Part shown: piece after piece, positions 53,756 through 61,233 of the stretch | Numbering within the stretch: position 1 is the first letter of the stretch | Layout of the letters: each line of letters begins with the position of its first letter | From: Hyphomicrobium sp. | Lineage (GTDB): Bacteria > Pseudomonadota > Alphaproteobacteria > Rhizobiales > Hyphomicrobiaceae | Reading direction: 5' to 3' | NCBI GenBank assembly: GCA_002928955.1 | Contig: PERT01000003.1 | Coordinates: 35,781 to 99,780 of the forward strand | DNA: 64,000 nt | Notes under the pieces: generated by a model | What the model was told of the DNA's origin: nothing | The model's database searches: none | Seen by the model: the letters and a program-made list of their open reading frames with translations, nothing else | Program-made: the position numbers and the translations under genes

Positions 53756-54655
53756 TCACGCCACCTTGCGCATCCCGCCCAGCACCTTGGCGATCGTCGC
53801 GCCCATCTCCGCTGGTGTTGGAGCGATGATCACGCCGGCCGCCTTGAGGATCTCGACTTTCTCTGCCGCAGACTCTCCGAATGCCGAGACGATGGCGCCT
53901 GCGTGCCCCATCCGCCGGCCCTTCGGCGCGGACAGACCCGCGATGTAGGCGACCACTGGTTTCTTCATGTTGTCGCGCGCCCATGCGCCGGCTTCCGCTT
54001 CTTGCGGTCCGCCGATTTCACCGATCATCAGAACCGCGTCGGTTTCGGGATCGCTTTCGAAGTGCTCGAAGACATCGCGGAATGACGAGCCGTTGATCGG
54101 GTCGCCGCCAATGCCCACGGATGTCGACACGCCGATGCCAAGTGCTTTCATCTGCGACGCTGCCTCGTACCCGAGCGTACCCGAGCGGCCAACGATACCA
54201 ACCCGGCCCGGAAGATAGATGTGGCCGGGCATAATTCCGAGCATCGCCTTGCCTGGACTGATCGTGCCGGCGCAATTCGGACCTGTAAGAACCATGCGGC
54301 TTTCCTTCTTGTAGCGCCGCATGTAGCGCTTCACCCGGATCATGTCCTGCGCGGGTATCCCGTCGGTGATGCAGGTGCAATAGCGGATGCCGGCGTCGGC
54401 AGCTTCCATGATCGCGTCGGCCGCGAATGGAGGCGGTACGAAGACGATCGACGCTTGCGCGCCGGTTTCCTCGACGGCACCTTTCATAGTGTTGAACACT
54501 GGGCGGCCCAGGTGAGTGGTGCCGCCCTTGCCGGGCGTGACGCCGCCAACGACGTTGGTGCCGTAGTCGATCATTTCTTGCGCATGGAAGGTGCCAATGC
54601 GCCCGGTGAAGCCCTGAACCAGTACCGGGGTGTGTTCGTTGATAAAGATGGCCAT
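53756..54655 (-). CDS. mtkB: Malate thiokinase (malate-CoA ligase) alpha subunit
   Basis: 299 aa; GGGAG ahead of the ATG. SucD-like: N-terminal CoA-binding GFTGRIGTFHAQEMIDYGT, GPNCAGTISPGKAMLGIMPG, VGIGGDPINGSSFRDVFEHF, and the phosphohistidine region RRMGHAGAIVS. Family members are succinyl-CoA synthetases; placement next to malyl-CoA lyase and serine-glyoxylate aminotransferase identifies this one as malate thiokinase, which makes malyl-CoA from malate, CoA and ATP in the serine cycle. Fourteen bases separate it from mtkA. Confidence 0.94.
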   Translation of the reverse strand: MAIFINEHTPVLVQGFTGRIGTFHAQEMIDYGTNVVGGVTPGKGGTTHLGRPVFNTMKGAVEETGAQASIVFVPPPFAADAIMEAADAGIRYCTCITDGIPAQDMIRVKRYMRRYKKESRMVLTGPNCAGTISPGKAMLGIMPGHIYLPGRVGIVGRSGTLGYEAASQMKALGIGVSTSVGIGGDPINGSSFRDVFEHFESDPETDAVLMIGEIGGPQEAEAGAWARDNMKKPVVAYIAGLSAPKGRRMGHAGAIVSAFGESAAEKVEILKAAGVIIAPTPAEMGATIAKVLGGMRKVA

Positions 54656-54669
54656 GGTCGGTTGCTCCC

Positions 54670-55851
54670 TTACGCAGCTTTGGCGGTGATGGCGCGAACG
54701 GCGGCGACGGCCTTTTCAGCCGCCTCACCAAGACTGTCGGCCGAGATAACAGTGAGCCCGCTTTCGTCGATGATCTTGCGGCCTTCCTCGACGTTGGTGC
54801 CGGCCAGCCGGACCACGACCGGCATCTTGATATCGAGTTCCCGGACCGCGTCGACAACGCCCTTCGCGACCCAGTCGCAGCGGTTGATGCCGGCGAAAAC
54901 ATTGACCAGCAGTGCCTTGACATTCTTGTCTTTCAAGACGGCGCGGAACGACTTCGCTACGCGCTCGGGGCTCGCGCCACCACCGATGTCGAGGAAGTTT
55001 GCGGGCTCGCCGCCGGCCAGCTTGATCATGTCGAGGGTGGCCATGGCGAGACCTGCGCCGTTGACAACGCATCCGATGTCGCCGTCCAGGCCGACATACG
55101 AAAGGCCGCGGTCGGAGGCATAGGTTTCGCGCGCGTCTTCCTGGCTCTTGTCTCGAAGCTCGGAAATCTGGGGGCGACGAAACAAGGCATTCTCGTCGAA
55201 GCTCATCTTGGCGTCGAGAGCCACGATGCTCTTGTTCTTGGTCACGACCAGAGGGTTGATCTCGACCATGGTGGCGTCCAGATCGCGGAAGGCGCGGTAG
55301 GCTCCGAGGATCGTCCGCTCCAACTTCGACACGAGGTCTGGTTCGACGCCCAGGCCGAACGCCACCTCACGCGCCTGGAAGGCTTGCATGCCGACGGCCG
55401 GATCGACTGTCACGCGAATGATTGTTTCCGGCTGGCTGTGGGCGATCTCCTCGATGTCCATGCCCCCGGCGGCGGACGCCACCACGACGATACGCTCGGA
55501 CGCGCGATCCATAACGTAGGAGAGGTAGAATTCCTTATCGATGTCGGACACCTCTTCGATGTACAGACGGGAGACGAGTTTGCCTTGGGGTCCGGTCTGC
55601 ACGGTCACAAGTCGCTTGCCGAGCAGTTGATCTGCAGCATCCCAAACTTCGCCATCGTCGCGACAGACCTTGATGCCGCCCGCTTTTCCGCGCGCTCCCG
55701 AATGGATCTGCGCCTTGACGACCCAGCCGTTGCCACCAATTTCGCTGGCGCGATAGGTGGCCTGCTCGGGGCTGTAGGCGAGGCCTCCGCGCGGGATCGT
55801 AACCCCGAACTTCGAGAGCAGTTCTTTGGCCTGATACTCGTGAATGTCCAT
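54670..55851 (-). CDS. mtkA: Malate thiokinase (malate-CoA ligase) beta subunit
   Basis: 393 aa; AGGAG ahead of ATG. SucC-like ATP-grasp protein: [17 protein letters not shown] at the N-terminus, [18 protein letters not shown], and [13 protein letters not shown], then the C-terminal ligase domain with [29 protein letters not shown] and [14 protein letters not shown]. Forms a heterotetramer with MtkB. The assignment as malate rather than succinate thiokinase rests on gene context, since sequence motifs do not separate them by eye. Confidence 0.94.
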   Translation of the reverse strand: MDIHEYQAKELLSKFGVTIPRGGLAYSPEQATYRASEIGGNGWVVKAQIHSGARGKAGGIKVCRDDGEVWDAADQLLGKRLVTVQTGPQGKLVSRLYIEEVSDIDKEFYLSYVMDRASERIVVVASAAGGMDIEEIAHSQPETIIRVTVDPAVGMQAFQAREVAFGLGVEPDLVSKLERTILGAYRAFRDLDATMVEINPLVVTKNKSIVALDAKMSFDENALFRRPQISELRDKSQEDARETYASDRGLSYVGLDGDIGCVVNGAGLAMATLDMIKLAGGEPANFLDIGGGASPERVAKSFRAVLKDKNVKALLVNVFAGINRCDWVAKGVVDAVRELDIKMPVVVRLAGTNVEEGRKIIDESGLTVISADSLGEAAEKAVAAVRAITAKAA

Positions 55852-55887
55852 GAGTGCGGACTCCTGATTGCAACGTTTCCCGGATCG

Positions 55888-56835
55888 CTATTTTTTGGCG
55901 GATTTCTCAATGGCTTCGGCCACGACGAGGACGTTCTTGGCCATCTTCTCGGAAGCCGCGTCGATCATCTTGCCGTCGAGCGAGGCTGCGCCCTTGCCTT
56001 GAGCTTCAGCTTCCTTGAGGGCGACAAGAATACGCTTGGCACGTTCGATTTCAGCCGGCAGCGGCGAGAACACGGCGTTCGCGAGCTCGATTTGCGAGGG
56101 GTGGATGGCCCACTTGCCCTCGATGCCAAGCGCGGCTGCGCGTTTGGCGCCCGCAGTGTAGCCCTCGGGATCGGAGAAGTCGCCGAACGGACCATCGATG
56201 GGCCGAAGGCCATAGGCGCGGCAGGCGACCGTCATACGCGACAGTGCGAAGTGCCACTGGTCGCCGGGATAATCGGGGTTCAAGCCGCCAATGACAACGG
56301 TGCGCGCCTTGTTGAAGGCAGCGTAGTCGGCGACGCCGAAGTGCATGGCTTCGCAGCGGCCGCCCGCAGCCGCGATGGCTTCGACATTCGCCATGCCGAG
56401 CGGGGTCTCGATGAGTGCTTCGGTGCCAACCCGGTTGGTGTAACCCTTGGCCACCTCGATCTGGCTCATCATGCACTCGACCATGTAGAGGTCGGCCGGA
56501 ACGCCGACCTTGGGCACAAGGATAGTGTCGAGCTTCGAGCCGGCCTGCTCCATGATGTCGACGACGTCACGATACATGTAGTGCGTGTCCAGGCCATTGA
56601 TGCGGACCGACACCGTCTTGCCCGCACCCTTCCAGTCCAGATCGTTCAATGCTTGAACAATGTTCTTGCGCGCCTGCTCCTTCTCGGGCGGCGCCACGGC
56701 GTCTTCGCAATCAAGGAAAATGTAGTCGGCGGCGCTTTTGATAGCGCGGTCGATCATGGTTGGATTTGAGCCCGGCACGGCGAGCTCGGAACGCTGCAGG
56801 CGCTGCTTTCGAACGGGATGAAGGGTGTAGCTCAT
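55888..56835 (-). CDS. mclA: Malyl-CoA lyase (HpcH/HpaI aldolase family)
   Basis: 315 aa from the ATG at 56835, preceded by AAGGA. CitE/HpcH fold: RSELAVPGSNPTMIDRAIKS, DYIFLDCEDAVAP with metal-binding Asp/Glu, VSVRINGLDTHYMYRD, ALIETPLGMANVEAIA, and HFGVADYAAF, then KWAIHPSQIELAN. Malyl-CoA lyase splits malyl-CoA to acetyl-CoA and glyoxylate, the last step of the serine cycle arm encoded here. Lies between sga and mtkA, 36 bases from mtkA. It ends with KSAKK. Confidence 0.95.
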   Translation of the reverse strand: MSYTLHPVRKQRLQRSELAVPGSNPTMIDRAIKSAADYIFLDCEDAVAPPEKEQARKNIVQALNDLDWKGAGKTVSVRINGLDTHYMYRDVVDIMEQAGSKLDTILVPKVGVPADLYMVECMMSQIEVAKGYTNRVGTEALIETPLGMANVEAIAAAGGRCEAMHFGVADYAAFNKARTVVIGGLNPDYPGDQWHFALSRMTVACRAYGLRPIDGPFGDFSDPEGYTAGAKRAAALGIEGKWAIHPSQIELANAVFSPLPAEIERAKRILVALKEAEAQGKGAASLDGKMIDAASEKMAKNVLVVAEAIEKSAKK

Positions 56836-56966
56836 CTTGGCTGGTTCCTTGAGCACTGGGTGACTGTTTTTGAAGGTTTGGGAGGCGCCGGCGGACCGAT
56901 CAGGTCTCTGCCAGCGCCGTCCGGTCATCTTCGTGGCCGCTCACGCGCGGCGGGTTCGAACGCAGC

Positions 56967-58187
56967 TCAAGCGGCCTTCAAGCCATGAGCAGCATCTCGG
57001 CTAGTCGCCGACCTGGTCGAGGTCTTGGAGAAATATTCGGCGGCCGCACCCGTACCTGAACCCATCTTAATCGCGGCGCCGCAATCCTTGAGCGCCATCT
57101 CGACGGCGAAAAGGGCGCCACCCAGCATCACTTCGTCGAGTGCACCAAGATGGCCGATGCGGAACACGCGGCCGTTGAGCTTGTTAAGTCCGGTGCCGAG
57201 CGAGGTGTTGTAGCGATAGAATGCTGTTTTCAGCACCTGCACCGCATCGACGCCCTCAGGCACATAGATCGCCGAGACCGTATCGGAGTGCCACTTCGGC
57301 TCCTTGGCCACAAGCTTCAGGCCCCAAGCGTCAATGGCGGCCCGGACGCCTGACGCAAGGCGGTGATGGCGCGTGAAGATGTTCTCGATCCCTTCGGCCT
57401 GGATCAGGTCGAGAGAGGTGCGCAAGCCGCGGATCAGCTGCGTCGCCGGCGTGTAGGGGAAGTAGCCGAGGTCATTGGTCTTGATCATGTCCTCGAACGA
57501 GAAGAAGCAGCGGTTCATGCGGCCGTTGAGCGACTTGTTGGCGTCGAGCGCCTTCTGACTGACCGCAAGAATGCCGAGGCCGGTCGGAAGCATGAATCCC
57601 TTCTGCGAGCCGGAGACGCAGCAGTCGACTCCCCATTCGCCCATCCGCATGTCGAGCGATCCGACCGACGAGACGCCGTCGACCATCAGCAGAGCCGGGT
57701 GCTTGGCTGCATCGAGCGCCTTGCGAACGCCGGCGATATCGCTCGACACGCCCGTGGCGGTTTCGTTGTGGGTGGCGAAAACGGCTTTGATCTCGTGGGC
57801 CGTGTCTTTCGCTAGGATATCCGCATACTTCTCGAGCGGCACGCCCGTGCCCCACTCCTCATCGCACAGCACGACCTTAAGGCCCATCCGCTCGGCCATG
57901 TCGACCCACAGCAGCGAGAACTGGCCAAAGCGCGACATCAGCACTTTGTCGCCGACGGCGAGCGTATTGGTGATCGCCGACTCCCAGGCGCCGGTACCCG
58001 ACGACGGATAGATGAACACCCGGCCGTCTTTCATCTTGAAGACCTTCTTCAGGTCCTCGAACACTGGAAGCGTGAACTTGGGGAACTCGGGGCTGCGCAT
58101 ATCCTCCATCGGCAGGTTCATGGCCATGCGCACGGCTTCAGGGATATTGGTCGGGCCAGGGATGAAGAGATGGGGCTGCACCAGCAT
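56967..58187 (-). CDS. sgaA: Serine-glyoxylate aminotransferase
   Basis: 406 aa; GGAGG directly ahead of the ATG. Class V aminotransferase: HLFIPGPTNIPEAVRMAMN at the N-terminus, PSSGTGAWESAITNTL, DGVSSVGSLDMRM, and the PLP-binding Lys in CCVSGSQKGFMLPTG. It transfers the amino group from serine to glyoxylate, producing hydroxypyruvate and regenerating glycine. First gene of the serine cycle series; in Methylobacterium it is instead grouped with hpr, mtdA and fch, none of which is present here. The C-terminal ~25 residues (KTSTRSATSRDAAHGLKAA) look like a non-conserved tail. Confidence 0.95.
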   Translation of the reverse strand: MLVQPHLFIPGPTNIPEAVRMAMNLPMEDMRSPEFPKFTLPVFEDLKKVFKMKDGRVFIYPSSGTGAWESAITNTLAVGDKVLMSRFGQFSLLWVDMAERMGLKVVLCDEEWGTGVPLEKYADILAKDTAHEIKAVFATHNETATGVSSDIAGVRKALDAAKHPALLMVDGVSSVGSLDMRMGEWGVDCCVSGSQKGFMLPTGLGILAVSQKALDANKSLNGRMNRCFFSFEDMIKTNDLGYFPYTPATQLIRGLRTSLDLIQAEGIENIFTRHHRLASGVRAAIDAWGLKLVAKEPKWHSDTVSAIYVPEGVDAVQVLKTAFYRYNTSLGTGLNKLNGRVFRIGHLGALDEVMLGGALFAVEMALKDCGAAIKMGSGTGAAAEYFSKTSTRSATSRDAAHGLKAA

Positions 58188-58402
58188 GTTGTTTCCTCCG
58201 TTGCGTTGGCTTGATGAGGCGCCAAGGACATCGCGTGTCGAACGACCATCATCTTGCGCGCTTGATGGGCTCTTCGACGACGGTCAACAACACTCGTTGG
58301 GGGAGGATTGGGTGACATTGGAGTAGCCGGAATCCTACCCGTGCGGGTGGCGTCACACATGCACCCTTCCGCTGCAGTGCAGCAATCGCAGATGGGTCGA
58401 GA

Positions 58403-59056
58403 TCAGCGTGTTTCGTTCTTGCTGGTCATGTACAGGGCCACGGCCATGGCGCGGTTCTTGACCCCGAGTTTGTCATAGAGGTTCTTGAGGTGGTACTTGA
58501 CCGTGTTCTGAGAAATCCCGATGCGCGTCGAGATCTGCAAGTTCGTCCAACCGTTGGCCAGCGCTCCCAGAAGTTCGCGTTCGCGCGTCGTCAACAGGTC
58601 CAGAGGATCGGCATTGATCGATCTGATATCTACATAAGGCAGGCAAAGCCGGCCTCGGGATACCGTGGCGATCGTATCAAGAAGCACCAATGGATCGTCG
58701 CTTTTGGAAATGAAGCCCCAGGCGCCGTCGCGCACGGCCTGTCGCAGAACCGTCTGACCCTGCTCGCCCGTGTACACGATCACGCGCGTCGTCGAGAACC
58801 TTCGCTTCAGGGTCGCCAGGACATCGCCGCCGTTCATATCCGGAAGGGACCAGCCTATGACGCCGATGTCGACTTTCTGCTCAAGGCAGAGGGCTATGAA
58901 TGTGCCTCCGTCCCGAACCACGCCCAGGATCTCGAAACGGCCATCGCGGGCGACGTAATCCACCAGTCCCGCGCGCACAACGGGGTTTTTATCGGCGATC
59001 ACGATGCGCGGTTTTGGCGCCGCGACGGCAGCGAAATTGCTCGCGATCTCGGTCAC
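58403..59056 (-). CDS. LuxR/NarL-type regulator with receiver domain lacking the phospho-accepting Asp
   Basis: 217 aa. Receiver domain at about 15-130, LuxR helix-turn-helix at ~152-212 (LTTRERELLGALANGWTNLQ, then GISQNTVKYHLKNLYDKLGV). In the receiver, the first acidic pair reads ADKNP (second Asp replaced by Lys23), and the phosphorylation site, expected in a PDVVLxDLxxP context, reads VDIGVIGWSLPDMNG, with Gly68 in place of Asp. Thr96 and Lys118 are kept. It should therefore not be activated by phosphorylation. It lies 215 bases upstream of sga on the same strand, making it a candidate regulator of the serine cycle genes. No histidine kinase is next to it. Confidence 0.92.
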   Translation of the reverse strand: MTEIASNFAAVAAPKPRIVIADKNPVVRAGLVDYVARDGRFEILGVVRDGGTFIALCLEQKVDIGVIGWSLPDMNGGDVLATLKRRFSTTRVIVYTGEQGQTVLRQAVRDGAWGFISKSDDPLVLLDTIATVSRGRLCLPYVDIRSINADPLDLLTTRERELLGALANGWTNLQISTRIGISQNTVKYHLKNLYDKLGVKNRAMAVALYMTSKNETR

Positions 59057-59300
59057 GCGCTTCGGGGCCTTTCGAAGTCTGCGGTGATGGTTCTATTAGA
59101 ACGCGTCATGAACTCATGTTCGATGATAACATCACGCTTCGACTTTGGTCTAGGGTTGCGCGCGGCAAAGCCGCAGAGTTTCGTCCAGGTGCCCCTATGC
59201 AACATTCACCGAGGTCCAGCAGCTTTGTCGCGGCCGTGACCCGTATGTGACCCCAGCCCCTGTCCACCCGCTTCGCGCCCCGCCTAAGCCATTGAAAAAA

Positions 59301-59377
59301 TGGCGATCCCGGCAGGACTTGAACCTGCGACCCCCGGTTTAGGAAACCGGTGCTCTATCCGGCTGAGCTACGGGACC
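59301..59377 (-). tRNA. tRNA-Arg (anticodon CCU)
   Basis: 77 bases with encoded CCA. Read on the minus strand: acceptor GGTCCCG pairs with CGGGATC, D-arm region TAGCTCAGCCGGATAGAGC, anticodon stem CCGGT/ACCGG with loop TTCCTAA (anticodon CCT), T-arm GCAGGTTCAAGTCCTGC, discriminator G. A T-run follows the 3' end (plus-strand AAAAAA at 59295-59300), which can serve as terminator. Confidence 0.97.
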
Positions 59378-59583
59378 AATCCCGACAACATCGGTCATGG
59401 CGACTGCCGGCAAGGTGCCGCGAAGTCGGAGGCCAGTCTATGCGGCCCGCACAACCGAGCGTCAAGTCGAGCCGGACCGCCGTCCGGAGCAACTCTGGCT
59501 GAGCCTCTTAACTTCAGGCCCAGGTAAGGCGGTAATGCAACTCGAAAAAGGCACAACAATAACCATTGTAAATTGCTGAAAAA

Positions 59584-59593
59584 GTGTTAACAC
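59584..59593. promoter_or_regulatory. Palindrome GTGTTAACAC before the 59.6-kb gene
   Basis: A perfect ten-base palindrome in an AT-rich stretch about 47 bases before the ATG at 59640. A possible operator; unproven. Confidence 0.3.
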
Positions 59594-59639
59594 AATCTTA
59601 AGTTGTTTTAGCCTCCGCGTCCACTTGTGAGTACCCAGC

Positions 59640-60437
59640 ATGTCCAGCGTCATTCGATTCCCTGCAAACCCGACCCTCGGCTCGAAGGCGGGCGCGTATT
59701 CCAGCCCGCAAGGCGCCGCTGAAGTCGTCAAGACCTTCAACACGTGGGCCTTCAAGCGGGAGCAACCCTCGGACGTCGGACTGTTGCACGAGGTCGTCGG
59801 CGCTGCGGTGATGCGCGGTGTACCGCTCAGCTTTGTGCTCTACTGGGGGAAAGGTCCGCGCTCGCGGATGGGTGAGCCCGACCGCAACTGTCTCGACTTT
59901 CTCGGAAAGCTCGCTGCCCGCGTCGGCGAGGTGCACGCGCCCGGCGCTCTGTTCCACCTTGTCCTGACGGATACTCACGCCCGGCTCAACGGCCATCCCG
60001 AGGTGCAAATCCGTAGCTATTTCGACGACGTCAAACGCGCTGCGCAATCGATGTCGTTTGGTTGCAGCCACCTTTCCGACGTCGTCGCCGGTGCGGGCCC
60101 AACATCGCTTCTGACCGAAGCACCAAGTGCAGAAACCCTCGCCCGCCTCGAAAAATGTGCTGCCAAATGGTACCGCGGTGACGCTGCCGCCGACGAAGCG
60201 GCGCGGCGGTACTTCGATCTCAACATGATCGAGAAACGGGCAATCGAAGGGATGTTTCCGTCGTCGATTTTCGTGACTTTCAATGACAGCACGTACCGCG
60301 TCTTGTTCCCCGACCGGTTGCCGATTTTCTACATGTACTCGATACGTCGTGGTGTGGCGGTGAAGCCGTGGTTCATGCCCGATGGGGATGAACAGACCGT
60401 TGTTCCGCCTCAGCCAGCCGTTGACGCAGCCGAATAG
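59640..60437 (+). CDS. Uncharacterised cytosolic protein, faintly isocyanide-synthase-like
   Basis: 265 aa, no signal peptide or membrane helix. Notable segments: VPLSFVLYWGKGPRSR, DFLGKLAARVGEVHAPGALF, LVLTDTHARLNGHPEVQIRSY and SSIFVTFNDSTYRVLFPDRL. The run VPLSFVL, then EVHAPGALFHLVLTDTHARLNG, then Y-DDVKRAA recalls the order of conserved blocks in the DIT1/PvcA isonitrile synthase family (YPPGA, SDGRVF, Y...LR), but residues differ and the protein is short. I regard this as a hint only. It is 15 bases ahead of a TauE/SafE-type exporter gene, so the two probably share an mRNA and a pathway. Confidence 0.7.
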   Translation: MSSVIRFPANPTLGSKAGAYSSPQGAAEVVKTFNTWAFKREQPSDVGLLHEVVGAAVMRGVPLSFVLYWGKGPRSRMGEPDRNCLDFLGKLAARVGEVHAPGALFHLVLTDTHARLNGHPEVQIRSYFDDVKRAAQSMSFGCSHLSDVVAGAGPTSLLTEAPSAETLARLEKCAAKWYRGDAAADEAARRYFDLNMIEKRAIEGMFPSSIFVTFNDSTYRVLFPDRLPIFYMYSIRRGVAVKPWFMPDGDEQTVVPPQPAVDAAE

Positions 60438-60452
60438 AGGGCGTCGATCATC

Positions 60453-61187
60453 ATGGACCCTCAACTGCTGTCACTGGCGGGCCTAGGTCTGCTGCTGGCT
60501 GGTGTGGTCAAAGGCGCCACTGGGCTTGGCTATGCCTCTTGCGCGCTGCCGTTTCTGGTCATGACATTCGGACTGAAGCCGGCCATGGGGCTGATCCTGA
60601 TACCTGCGATGGCGACGAATGTCTCGGTGGCGCTTTCGACAGGCCACGTCCTGTCTACCACGCGGCGTTTCGGGGTCCTCTATGCCGCCATGCTGCCCGG
60701 GATCGCACTTGGGCTATGGCTGCTGCTTTTGGTCGATAGCAGGATCGCGACAGCCTTGCTCGGCTCGGTCATGATCGTCTATGCGATAATGGCATTGGCG
60801 CGTCCGGCTTTCGAAATCCCTCACCGCTGGCAACAGACGCTGCAAGCGCCCACCGGCTTTCTCAACGGCGTCATGACCGGGCTGACCGGATCACAAGTGA
60901 TGCCGCTTTTTCCTTACATTCTTGCGCTTCGGCTGGAGCCGGCGCGATCGGTTCAGGCGGTCAATCTCGCAGTTGTCATCGCTACCGTCGTCCTCGGCAC
61001 CGGTATGGCCGCGAGCGGTATTCTGACGTCACCGATCCTGGCCATGTCGATTGCGGCTGTGATCCCGGCCCTCATCGGTGCCGCGATCGGCAACCGTTTG
61101 CGGGCGTTGCTTCCGGCCGAGAGTTTCCGCACCATTGCCCTCTCCGTGCTGCTGGCGATGGGGTTAGGACTTCTTATCCGGATCTAA
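60453..61187 (+). CDS. TauE/SafE-family membrane transporter
   Basis: 244 aa with about seven or eight hydrophobic segments. It starts with the typical LSLAGLGLLLAGVVKGATGLG and has the second-half repeat FLNGVMTGLTGSQVMPLFPYI, as well as LMAxGLGLLIRI-like end. Members of this family are proposed to export sulfite, sulfoacetate or other small anions across the inner membrane. Coupled to the unknown gene upstream by a 15-base gap; a small organic anion produced or handled by that protein is a possible substrate. Confidence 0.9.
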   Translation: MDPQLLSLAGLGLLLAGVVKGATGLGYASCALPFLVMTFGLKPAMGLILIPAMATNVSVALSTGHVLSTTRRFGVLYAAMLPGIALGLWLLLLVDSRIATALLGSVMIVYAIMALARPAFEIPHRWQQTLQAPTGFLNGVMTGLTGSQVMPLFPYILALRLEPARSVQAVNLAVVIATVVLGTGMAASGILTSPILAMSIAAVIPALIGAAIGNRLRALLPAESFRTIALSVLLAMGLGLLIRI

Positions 61188-61233
61188 GTGACGCTCATCG
61201 CGAGCAGCACATTGGCCGTTCGATAAGCGCATT

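Noticed and set aside
53756..55851. Annotation as ordinary succinyl-CoA synthetase sucC/sucD
   Set aside because: Sequence alone allows it, but tight linkage to malyl-CoA lyase, serine-glyoxylate aminotransferase and PEP carboxylase favours malate thiokinase.
58337..58348. ACCCGTGCGGGT palindrome as terminator of the LuxR-type gene
   Set aside because: Only five paired bases and no T-run; too weak to call as a terminator or operator.
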